5,197 nucleotides of DNA from Bacillota bacterium (GTDB lineage Bacteria > Bacillota_I > Bacilli_A > RF39 > UBA660). Of the stretch, positions 1-4,894 are shown piece after piece. Within the stretch, counting starts at the first letter, position 1. Each line of letters starts with the position of its first letter. The stretch is from NCBI GenBank assembly GCA_018381595.1, contig JAGZRP010000077.1, positions 1 through 5,197 of the forward strand, given 5' to 3'. The notes beneath the pieces were generated by a model. It was not told where the DNA came from. It searched no databases and saw only the letters and a list, made by a program, of their open reading frames with translations. The translations under genes were made by a program, and so were the position numbers.

Positions 1-2
1 GG

Positions 3-317
3 GCAGTAGTTTTTTGTAATTCTTCTTTTATTTCACGCAATGAATATCAAAATAATCCAACGGCGATTTATCATGGAATTGGGAGATTATTTATTGGAGA
101 TTCGCTGGAAAAACTTACGAATTATCAAGTAAAAGAATTACTTCATTATATGGAGGCATTTCATTGTTTTCGTTTATTTGATATCTTTATCATTGATAAA
201 AATAAAAAAACAAAATATAATTCTGTCCAAACAATATCATTAGACCATTTAGAGGCAGAATTAAAAAATATTTCATATGATAGAATGAAAGTTTCTATGG
301 ACAATAAGACACGTTAA
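3..317 (+). CDS. C-terminal part of an unrecognised protein (5' end outside window)
   Basis: An open frame runs from the window edge to TAA at 315-317 and gives 104 residues with no start visible. I do not recognise the family. The visible part begins with a hydrophobic stretch (AVVFCNSSFIS), then YHGIGRLFIGDSLEKL at about residues 29-44, then an aromatic-rich helix-like stretch (LLHYMEAFHCFRLFDIFII, about residues 52-70). The tail is Lys-rich and charged. No catalytic signature or obvious transmembrane segment is seen. Codon use (TTA, AAA, GAA, ATT) matches the downstream genes. The stop codon lies in the left arm of an intrinsic terminator, which marks this as the end of a transcription unit separate from the regulator that follows. 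No function is assigned. Confidence 0.75.
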   Translation, partial: AVVFCNSSFISRNEYQNNPTAIYHGIGRLFIGDSLEKLTNYQVKELLHYMEAFHCFRLFDIFIIDKNKKTKYNSVQTISLDHLEAELKNISYDRMKVSMDNKTR

Positions 318-339
318 TTGGTTGACGTGTTTTTCTTTT
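309..339 (+). terminator. Intrinsic terminator of the upstream partial gene
   Basis: ACACGTTAA (309-317) pairs with TTGACGTGT (322-330) as a 9-bp stem with one G-U pair, around a TTGG loop. The T-rich tract TTTTCTTTT follows at 331-339. The stop codon of the upstream gene is inside the left arm. It insulates that gene from the regulator. Confidence 0.9.
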
Positions 340-346
340 GTAATCA

Positions 347-355
347 TGTTATACT
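347..355 (+). promoter_or_regulatory. Extended -10 promoter of the WYL regulator
   Basis: TGT-TATACT (347-355) fits an extended -10 element (TGn plus a hexamer 5/6 to TATAAT), placed right after the terminator. No good -35 hexamer lies at 16-18 nt. TTGACG at 322-327 is 22 nt away and lies inside the terminator stem, so it is probably not used. Transcription would start near 361-362 and leave a leader of only about 15 nt carrying the Shine-Dalgarno GGAGG (368-372). Confidence 0.55.
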
Positions 356-376
356 ATAAATACAGATGGAGGAATT

Positions 377-1282
377 ATGAAAAACGATAGATTATTTGGC
401 ATTATTTATTTATTATTAACAAAACAAACGGTTACAGCGCAAGAACTTGCAGATTATTTTGGAGTCTCTGTTCGAACTATTTATAGGGACATCGATCTGT
501 TAAGTGCACAGAATATTCCTATCTACGCAACCAAAGGAAAAAATGGTGGAATTGGATTATTAGAAAATTATAAATTAGATAAATCTTTATTATCGGAAGA
601 AGAGCAGAATCAAATTTTATTCGCGCTTCAAAGCTTAGAAAAACTCAGTCAGTCAGAAGATGAAAATGTTTTTCATAAGATGAGATTATTATTTCAAAAA
701 GAAAGTCATGATTGGATTGATATTGATTTTACGGTATGGGGAAAAGATACATTCCAAAAGAATTTATTTGAAATGATTAAAACAGCAATATTGAGTCATA
801 AAAAATTGGAATTTGTTTATTATAATTCATATGGAAAAACTGCAAAGAGAGTCGTAGAGCCACTTCAAATTTGTTTTAAATACAAATCTTGGTATGTCTT
901 TTCCTATGATAGTGAAAAGTTAGATTATCGTTTATTTAAATTAACAAGAATGAAAGATTGTCAAATTTTAGATGAGTCTTTTGAAAGAGAGCTTCCTCAA
1001 AAACAAGAACAAGAAAAGTATCCAGAACCAGATATAAAACTTATCACGGTACAACTAGAGATTGCAAAAGAAGCAGCATACCGTGTGTTTGATGAATTTC
1101 CTAGTGATTTGATAACACCAACAGAAGATGGAAATTTTATAGTAACAGTAACTTACCCTGAAAGTGAATGGGTATATGGATATATTTTATCTTATGGAAT
1201 GTATGCGAAAGTACTCGGACCAGATAATTTTAAACAGGAAATCAAAAGGAGACTTGAAGAAAGTATTCAAAATTATTTATAA
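377..1282 (+). CDS. HTH/WYL-domain transcriptional regulator (YafY/YobV type)
   Basis: This 301-residue protein has the normal length and layout of a DeoR-like HTH plus WYL regulator. Residues 1-60 form a winged HTH: residues 20-38 include AQELADYFGVSVRTIYRDI, the recognition-helix pattern of the HTH_11 family, followed by a Gly-rich wing (KGKNGGIG, 53-60). Residues 131-195 are the WYL ligand-sensing domain: EP at 161-162, WYV at 172-174 in place of the usual WYL, and DYRLFKLTR at 183-191 with the basic residues expected to line the ligand groove. Residues 222-299 match the C-terminal WCX extension. WYL domains are known to sense nucleic acids or small ligands, and several act in DNA-damage responses. 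The start is set by GGAGG four bases upstream. The gene is codirectional with and immediately precedes the five-gene operon, separated by a perfect inverted repeat that overlaps its stop codon, so it is the probable local regulator. A similar pairing of a WYL regulator with a GyrI-like protein occurs as yobV/yobU in Bacillus subtilis, as I recall. Whether it represses or activates cannot be seen. Confidence 0.93.
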   Translation: MKNDRLFGIIYLLLTKQTVTAQELADYFGVSVRTIYRDIDLLSAQNIPIYATKGKNGGIGLLENYKLDKSLLSEEEQNQILFALQSLEKLSQSEDENVFHKMRLLFQKESHDWIDIDFTVWGKDTFQKNLFEMIKTAILSHKKLEFVYYNSYGKTAKRVVEPLQICFKYKSWYVFSYDSEKLDYRLFKLTRMKDCQILDESFERELPQKQEQEKYPEPDIKLITVQLEIAKEAAYRVFDEFPSDLITPTEDGNFIVTVTYPESEWVYGYILSYGMYAKVLGPDNFKQEIKRRLEESIQNYL

Positions 1283-1283
1283 T
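1254..1283 (+). promoter_or_regulatory. Candidate promoter of the five-gene operon
   Basis: TTGAAG (1254-1259) and a perfect TATAAT (1278-1283) are separated by 18 nt at the extreme 3' end of the regulator gene. The -10 box overlaps the regulator stop codon and the left arm of the inverted repeat at 1277-1308. Transcription would start near 1290, inside the repeat. The -35 is only moderate, as expected for a regulated promoter. Read-through from the regulator promoter is also possible. Confidence 0.5.
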
Positions 1284-1308
1284 ATGACATGCTGTTGTCA
1301 TATTATAA
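1277..1308. promoter_or_regulatory. Perfect 13-bp inverted repeat, probable operator
   Basis: TTATAATATGACA (1277-1289) and TGTCATATTATAA (1296-1308) are exact reverse complements around the 6-nt spacer TGCTGT. The core ATGACA-N6-TGTCAT has a centre-to-centre spacing of 12 bp, near one helical turn, as is common for dimeric HTH operators. No T-tract follows (the next bases are GGGG), so it is a poor terminator. It covers the -10 and start region of the candidate operon promoter, so a bound protein would block transcription. The neighbouring WYL regulator is the obvious candidate binder. An alternative role is an mRNA stability or processing hairpin. Confidence 0.6.
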
Positions 1309-1325
1309 GGGGTATCATGAAATGG

Positions 1326-1332
1326 AAGGAGG
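1326..1332 (+). promoter_or_regulatory. Strong Shine-Dalgarno of the first operon gene
   Basis: AAGGAGG ends 6 nt before the ATG at 1339 and fixes that start. It is among the best ribosome binding sites in the window, which fits the lead gene of an operon. Confidence 0.85.
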
Positions 1333-1338
1333 AGTATT

Positions 1339-1977
1339 ATGGCATTTGACTATAAGAAGGAATATAAAGAATTTTATATGCCAAAAAATAAACCTACAAT
1401 TGTAACATTACCAAAAATGAATTATATTGCAGTTCGTGGAAAAGGAGATCCAAATCGTGAGGATGGGGAATATAAGCAAACCATTTCTCTTTTATATGCT
1501 ATCGCATTTACTTTAAAAATGAGTTATAAAGGGAGTTATCAAATTGATGGATATTTTCAATATGTAGTTCCTCCATTAGAAGGACTTTGGTGGCAGGAGG
1601 GCATTACAGGAATTGATTACAGTCATAAAGAAAATTTTCAATTTATCTCTATGATAAGATTACCTGATTTTGTTACCAAAAAGGATTTTGATTGGACAAT
1701 CAAGGAAGCGACGACGAAAAAACAAATCGATTTTTCAAAGGTAGAGTTTTTCACTTATGAAGAAGGAGTCTGTGTACAATGTATGCATATTGGGCCTTAT
1801 GATAATGAGCCTACAACGATTGAGCAAATGGATAGGTATGCAAAAGAATTAGGATATGAAATTGATATTACAGATAAAAGATATCATCACGAGATTTATT
1901 TAAGTGATCCGAGAAAGTGTGCATCTGAAAGATTAAAAACAGTTGTAAGACATCCAATTAGAAAGATATCAGAATGA
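1339..1977 (+). CDS. Stand-alone GyrI-like small-molecule-binding domain protein
   Basis: The 212-residue product matches the stand-alone GyrI-like group (SHS2-type small-molecule-binding fold, also found as the ligand domain of MerR/AraC regulators such as BmrR and Rob). There is no DNA-binding domain. Visible motifs are TLPKMNYIAVRGKGDPN (23-39), where the first strand ends in the usual RG-GDPN turn; VPPLEGLWW (77-85); VCVQCMHIGPYDNEP (144-158), the repeat of the strand-loop-helix unit; and HHEIYLSDPRK (183-193), whose Glu185 sits where the family has a conserved acidic residue at the pocket. Some stand-alone GyrI-like proteins have been reported to hydrolyse cyclopropanoid DNA-alkylating natural products, and others may only sequester ligands. 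Its substrate here is unknown. It leads the operon behind a strong Shine-Dalgarno and overlaps the next gene by ATGA, which implies translational coupling. The stop is TGA, so the standard code applies. The family is confident; enzymatic activity is inferred. Confidence 0.9.
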   Translation: MAFDYKKEYKEFYMPKNKPTIVTLPKMNYIAVRGKGDPNREDGEYKQTISLLYAIAFTLKMSYKGSYQIDGYFQYVVPPLEGLWWQEGITGIDYSHKENFQFISMIRLPDFVTKKDFDWTIKEATTKKQIDFSKVEFFTYEEGVCVQCMHIGPYDNEPTTIEQMDRYAKELGYEIDITDKRYHHEIYLSDPRKCASERLKTVVRHPIRKISE

Positions 1978-2408
1978 GTGCAGAAGAAATCAGAAAGAAG
2001 CTTTGCGATAAAGATAATCAAAAAGCTTATCAAACTTTATTAGAGTTTGAAATGATTACAACGGAATCAAATGAATTATATCCTTATTTTGATTTGTTTT
2101 TGAGCTTATTAGATGATAAACATTCTTTTGTACGTGTGCGAGGATTTCGCATCATTTGTGCATTAGCAAAGTGGGATAAGGAAAATAAAATTAATCATAA
2201 TATTGATAAAATATTAAAAGAGTTAGAAGATAACAAAGGAACATCAGTAAGACAATGCTTAGATGCTTGTTCTATCATGTTATTATATAAGCCAGAGTTA
2301 TTTTCTAAGGTGGAAGAAAAATTGACACATCTCAATTTAAAAATATATAAAGAAAATTTACAGGGATTGATTAAAAAAGATATCGAAACGATTCTTTCTA
2401 ATGAATAA
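1974..2408 (+). CDS. Small HEAT-repeat-like helical protein (commonly mislabelled 'SufBD protein')
   Basis: This 144-residue, apparently all-helical cytosolic protein has two clear HEAT-like helix pairs. Residues 35-67 carry the VRVRGFRIICALAKWD signature after a first helix ending in LLDD; residues 75-105 have ILKELEDNKGTSVRQCLDA. A shorter third unit occupies about 108-141. The xVRxxxxxxL spacing with Asp/Arg in the turns is typical of HEAT repeats. Similar Clostridium-type proteins of about 150 residues carry the database label SufBD, but no SufB/SufD beta-helix or Fe-S scaffold feature is present, and there are no suf genes nearby. It overlaps the GyrI-like gene by four bases (ATGA), so the two are probably made together and may act together. 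The HEAT fold is also used by AlkD-type alkyl-DNA glycosylases, but this protein is much shorter and I cannot identify their catalytic residues, so a binding or adaptor role is as likely. Confidence 0.85.
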   Translation: MSAEEIRKKLCDKDNQKAYQTLLEFEMITTESNELYPYFDLFLSLLDDKHSFVRVRGFRIICALAKWDKENKINHNIDKILKELEDNKGTSVRQCLDACSIMLLYKPELFSKVEEKLTHLNLKIYKENLQGLIKKDIETILSNE

Positions 2409-2428
2409 CTGGAAAATAGGTAAATCGT

Positions 2429-3169
2429 ATGAATGAATATATTAATATTACTTTAGAAAATTTGGAAACAGAACACTTGTGTTGTGCAATTTCCGATAAA
2501 AAACATCAAGAGGGTGTTCAAACAAAAAGAGAATGGTTAAAAGATAGAATCAAAGAAGGATATGTGTTTCGTAAATTAAATGCAAAAGGGAAAGTATTTA
2601 TTGAATATGCTCCTTTAGAAACTGCATGGACTCCAGTTACTGGTACTGATTATCTTTATATTTATTGCTTGTGGGTAGCAGGAAGTTATAAAGGCAATCA
2701 CTATGGAAAAGAATTATTGGAATATGCAATAGAAGATGCGAAAAAACAAAATAAAAATGGATTGTGTACACTTGTATCTAAGAAGAAAAAACCATATTTG
2801 GGAGAGAAAAACTTCTTTTTAAAATATGGCTTTCAAGTAGTGGATACCATTGGAGATTATGAACTGTTAGCACTTTCATTTCATGGAGAAGTACCAAAAT
2901 TTTGTGATAGTGCTAGAAAGATGGAAATAAATAATCAAGCGTTTACAATTTACTATAGTCCACAGTGTCCATTTGTTCAAAATTGTATCCAAGAAGTAAA
3001 AGCATTCATCAAGGAAACAGATGCAGAGATTTGTTTTGAAAAAATAGATTCTTTAAAGAAAGCAAAGAATGCACCATGTATCTTTAATAATTGGGCAAAT
3101 TTTAAAGATGGAAAATTCTTATCAAACCAATTACTAAATAAAAATTTAATTGCCAAATTATTAAAGTAG
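2429..3169 (+). CDS. GNAT N-acetyltransferase with YoaP-type C-terminal domain
   Basis: The 246-residue product is a fusion seen in YoaP-like proteins of Bacillota. Residues 1-150 are a GNAT domain: strand 4 (YLYIYCLWVAG, 75-85) leads into the acetyl-CoA pyrophosphate loop GSYKGNHYGKELLEYA (85-100), with FFLKYGFQVVD at 129-139 as the conserved C-terminal helix and strand. Residues 165-246 resemble the YoaP domain and read like a thioredoxin-type unit: a strand ITIYYSP-like segment (172-178), then CPFVQNC (180-186) with two cysteines at the helix start, and KNAPCIFNNW (213-222) where thioredoxin folds have a strand after a turn proline. The natural acceptor substrate is not known to me. The start has only a weak Shine-Dalgarno (TAGG at 2417-2420), and translation probably depends on coupling across the 20-nt gap from the preceding gene. 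It sits in the middle of the operon, two bases before the radical SAM gene. Confidence 0.88.
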   Translation: MNEYINITLENLETEHLCCAISDKKHQEGVQTKREWLKDRIKEGYVFRKLNAKGKVFIEYAPLETAWTPVTGTDYLYIYCLWVAGSYKGNHYGKELLEYAIEDAKKQNKNGLCTLVSKKKKPYLGEKNFFLKYGFQVVDTIGDYELLALSFHGEVPKFCDSARKMEINNQAFTIYYSPQCPFVQNCIQEVKAFIKETDAEICFEKIDSLKKAKNAPCIFNNWANFKDGKFLSNQLLNKNLIAKLLK

Positions 3170-3171
3170 GT

Positions 3172-4062
3172 ATGATGGAATTTATAAAAACAAAAACGAT
3201 TTTAACCAAGGCAAAGTATGGTGAAGATTGGTTTGGGGTAGACTATCAAATGAATTTGTATCGTGGTTGTCCCCATGGGTGTATTTATTGCGATAGTAGA
3301 AGTCATTGTTATCACATAAACAATTTTGATGTGGTTAGAGGGAAAGAACATGCTATTTCTATTTTAAAAGAAGAACTATTAAAAAAGAAAGAAGTAGGTG
3401 TTGTTGGAATTGGTGCAATGTCAGATACTTATAACCCCTATGAGAAAAAATATCAAATCACAAGAGATGCATTAGAATTGATTGCCAAATTTCATTTTGG
3501 AGTGGCACTTGATACGAAAAGTGATCTCATTGTAAGAGACATTGACTTATTGAAAGAAATTAATTCTAATCATCATGTGATTATCAAATTTACAATTACA
3601 ACCCCTCATGATGAACTTTCAAGAATCATTGAACCTCATGTCTGTGTTTCTTCTAAACGATTGGCTGCCATGAAACAATTAAGTGATGAAGGTATTTTTG
3701 TAGGTGTTTTAATGAACCCAGTTTTACCTTGGATTACAGACGATGAAGAAGATATAAAAACACTTGTTAAATTATGTTATGAACATGGCGCAAAATTTAT
3801 TTATACTTATATGAGTGTTACATTGAGAGAAAACCAAAGAGATTATTATTATCAAAAATTAGATGAAAAATTTCCTGGTTTGAGAAAGCGTTATGAAGAA
3901 AGATTTCAAGAAAAATATATGTGTTATAGTCCCAATCGTGAAAAGTTATATCAAACGTTTGTGAAAGAATGTAAAAAATATGGCTTATTATATCAAATGC
4001 ATGATATTGTAAGTGCTTATAAAAGTAATAAAAAAGGAAAAGAACAAATATCTATGTTCTAA
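3172..4062 (+). CDS. SPL-like radical SAM protein (COG1533 group) with C-terminal clamp-like motif
   Basis: This is a 296-residue radical SAM enzyme. NLYRGCPHGCIYCDSR (28-43) holds the CX3CX2C cluster ligands Cys33, Cys37 and Cys40, which bind the [4Fe-4S] cluster that cleaves S-adenosylmethionine. GAMSDTYNPYEK (81-92), DTKSDLIVRDIDLL (114-127), FTITTPHDELSRIIEP (140-155) and GVLMNPVLPWITD (178-190) are the characteristic blocks of the spore-photoproduct-lyase-like/Rv2578c-type family. True SPL repairs the 5-thyminyl-5,6-dihydrothymine photoproduct in spore DNA; this protein is shorter at the N terminus and has no proven substrate, so the exact reaction is unknown. The last residues are EQISMF, close to the sliding-clamp-binding consensus QL(S/D)LF. 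The start is uncertain by one codon: ATGs lie at 3172 and 3175, with AGTAGG (3165-3170) spanning the previous stop as a weak Shine-Dalgarno better spaced for 3175. It follows the GNAT gene by two bases. Confidence 0.92.
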   Translation: MMEFIKTKTILTKAKYGEDWFGVDYQMNLYRGCPHGCIYCDSRSHCYHINNFDVVRGKEHAISILKEELLKKKEVGVVGIGAMSDTYNPYEKKYQITRDALELIAKFHFGVALDTKSDLIVRDIDLLKEINSNHHVIIKFTITTPHDELSRIIEPHVCVSSKRLAAMKQLSDEGIFVGVLMNPVLPWITDDEEDIKTLVKLCYEHGAKFIYTYMSVTLRENQRDYYYQKLDEKFPGLRKRYEERFQEKYMCYSPNREKLYQTFVKECKKYGLLYQMHDIVSAYKSNKKGKEQISMF

Positions 4063-4066
4063 AAAC

Positions 4067-4073
4067 AGGAGGA
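4067..4073 (+). promoter_or_regulatory. Shine-Dalgarno that sets the start of the last operon gene
   Basis: AGGAGGA lies 5 nt before the ATG at 4079. The open frame continues upstream to an ATG at 4013, but that part overlaps the radical SAM gene and encodes only a Lys/Arg-rich stretch with no ribosome binding site. The 4079 start is therefore preferred. Confidence 0.88.
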
Positions 4074-4078
4074 GAAAT

Positions 4079-4531
4079 ATGGTACATTTAGTATATTGTG
4101 ATGATAAATCAAAAGAAATAGAAAAAATAATAGATGGTAGTAAAACAATGATAGTAAGAGGAGCAGCGGGAAGAAAGATACCACATAGTAGAGTATTTCC
4201 AGATGAAATTTTATATTTTATGGAAAAAGGAACCAAAAAAATTATTGCAAAGGCAAAAGTAGTAGATGTTCAAAATTATATAAAATTAACAGAAGAAGAA
4301 ATTAAACAAAAATTAGAAGAGAATCAAGAGAAGTTACTATTGACGGAAAAACAAAAGGAAAGATGGCATAGAAAATGTTTATGTTTTATTGAATTTTCTA
4401 ATGTAGAAGAGATTGCACCATTAGATTTCGATCATCAAGGAAATATGGATGATTGGTTAATCATTGACAAAATTGAAGATGTTGTTGTAGGTACTAGTAT
4501 TCCTTACAATTACGAGAAATCAAGATTTTAA
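4079..4531 (+). CDS. ASCH/PUA-like domain protein of unknown function
   Basis: The product is a 150-residue cytosolic protein. The N-terminal half has the look of an ASCH/PUA-type barrel: a helix EIEKIIDGSKTMIVRG (13-28), the basic turn GRKIPHSRV (31-39), strand DEILYFMEKG (42-51) and strand KIIAKAKVVDVQNY (54-67). A charged helical insert spans about 70-98 (EEEIKQKLEENQ and LTEKQKERWHRK), followed by CLCFIEFSNVEEIAPL (100-115) and a C-terminal segment DHQGNMDDWLIID (118-130) ending in IPYNYEKSRF. ASCH and related PUA-like folds generally bind RNA, nucleotides or modified bases, and the conserved Arg/Lys/His turn would suit such a pocket. No enzymatic function is demonstrated for this subgroup that I know of. 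It is the last gene of the operon, 16 nt after the radical SAM gene, with its own strong Shine-Dalgarno. No convincing terminator lies between it and the tRNA. The domain call is from pattern similarity and is moderately sure; the gene itself is sure. Confidence 0.85.
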   Translation: MVHLVYCDDKSKEIEKIIDGSKTMIVRGAAGRKIPHSRVFPDEILYFMEKGTKKIIAKAKVVDVQNYIKLTEEEIKQKLEENQEKLLLTEKQKERWHRKCLCFIEFSNVEEIAPLDFDHQGNMDDWLIIDKIEDVVVGTSIPYNYEKSRF

Positions 4532-4562
4532 CATAAAATTCATCTATCATTTTTGTAATATA

Positions 4563-4573
4563 TGGTATATAAT
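4563..4573 (+). promoter_or_regulatory. Promoter of tRNA-Leu
   Basis: A perfect TATAAT lies at 4568-4573, with TGG at 4563-4565 just upstream giving an extended -10 character. The tRNA begins 13 nt after the box, so transcription would start at or a few bases before the mature 5' end. The -35 position (about 4545-4550, TATCAT) is poor. TTTTGTAAT at 4551-4559 is shared with the regulator promoter. Confidence 0.6.
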
Positions 4574-4585
4574 AAAACTGTATTT

Positions 4586-4670
4586 GCGAAAGTGGTGGAA
4601 TTGGTAGACACGCAGGCTTCAGGCGCTTGTGGAGTAATCTATGTGGGTTCGAGTCCCATCTTTCGCACCA
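4586..4670 (+). tRNA. tRNA-Leu (anticodon CAG)
   Basis: A complete class II tRNA of 85 nt with encoded CCA. The acceptor GCGAAAG (4586-4592) pairs with CTTTCGC (4660-4666), followed by discriminator A and CCA. The D stem is GTG/CAC (4595-4597/4609-4611) around a GG-containing loop. The anticodon stem CAGGC/GCTTG (4613-4617/4625-4629) encloses loop TTCAGGC, so the anticodon is CAG at 4620-4622 and reads CUG. A long variable arm (TGGA/TCTA stem, 4630-4641) confirms the Leu/Ser/Tyr class. The T arm is GTGGG/CCCAT with loop TTCGAGT (4643-4659). All stems pair well, so it should be functional. CUG is a rare codon in these TTA-rich genes, which fits a single dedicated isoacceptor. Confidence 0.96.
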
Positions 4671-4713
4671 TTGAAATTAAAACTTGCACCAAAATGTAAG
4701 TGCGATAAATAGA

Positions 4714-4778
4714 TAGTTCATAATATTTGATATTATGGACTTTTTTATTGGTAGCTACCCTAAAGAAGTAGTTCATAA
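4714..4778 (+). repeat. 10-bp direct repeat TAGTTCATAA
   Basis: TAGTTCATAA occurs at 4714-4723 (left arm of the tRNA terminator) and again at 4769-4778. The second copy is not followed by a matching arm and looks like a partial duplication of the terminator. A perfect 10-bp palindrome, GGTAGCTACC, lies between them at 4750-4759. Confidence 0.5.
4715..4746 (+). terminator. Intrinsic terminator downstream of tRNA-Leu
   Basis: AGTTCATAATA (4715-4725) pairs with TATTATGGACT (4731-4741) as an 11-bp stem with one G-U pair and loop TTTGA. Six T follow (4741-4746). It lies 45 nt after the tRNA and ends that transcript. Confidence 0.85.
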
Positions 4779-4800
4779 ATTGTGCTTTTTCTTTTTAATA

Positions 4801-4843
4801 AAAAAGACTATCAATTTTACTTGAAAAAAGTTGTTGATAACTT
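4801..4843. repeat. Degenerate hairpin related to the downstream terminator-like element
   Basis: TATCAA (4809-4814) pairs with TTGATA (4834-4839), and an inner ACTT/AAGT pair can form within the loop. Flanks AAAAAG (4801-4806) and CTT (4841-4843) resemble the ends of the strong hairpin at 4895-4931, so the two look like diverged copies of one element. It is too imperfect to be a good terminator. Confidence 0.35.
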
Positions 4844-4894
4844 CCTCAACCACATCATTGGACAATTTGTTCTAACTTTTGTAATTTTATATAT

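Noticed and set aside
1164..1349. A 61-codon open frame overlapping the end of the WYL regulator
   Set aside because: It is out of frame inside the regulator's conserved C-terminal domain, has no ribosome binding site and no recognisable domain. Only its last 10 codons, with a separate ATG, are discussed as a possible leader.
1975..1977. Possible TGA recoding to Trp (mycoplasma-type code)
   Set aside because: All visible Trp codons are TGG, and TGA here ends the GyrI-like protein at its expected length, with the next gene overlapping it by ATGA.
4013..4078. N-terminal extension of the ASCH-like protein from an ATG at 4013
   Set aside because: The extension overlaps the radical SAM gene, is Lys/Arg-rich with no ribosome binding site, and AGGAGGA is correctly spaced for ATG 4079.
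3988..4236. An 82-codon minus-strand open frame rich in Phe, Ile and Ser
   Set aside because: It lies antisense to the end of the radical SAM gene and the start of the ASCH-like gene. Its hydrophobic look results from reading AT-rich coding DNA backwards, and no promoter or ribosome binding site supports it.
4526..4550. A terminator after the last operon gene
   Set aside because: ATTTTA-ACA-TAAAAT near 4525-4540 forms only a 6-bp A-T stem with a 3-nt loop, and no T-run follows directly. It is too weak to call.
4665..4691. GCACCA at the tRNA 3' end repeated at 4686-4691, as a possible attachment-site duplication
   Set aside because: The match is only six to eight bases, too short to support integration, and no integrase or longer tRNA fragment is in the window.
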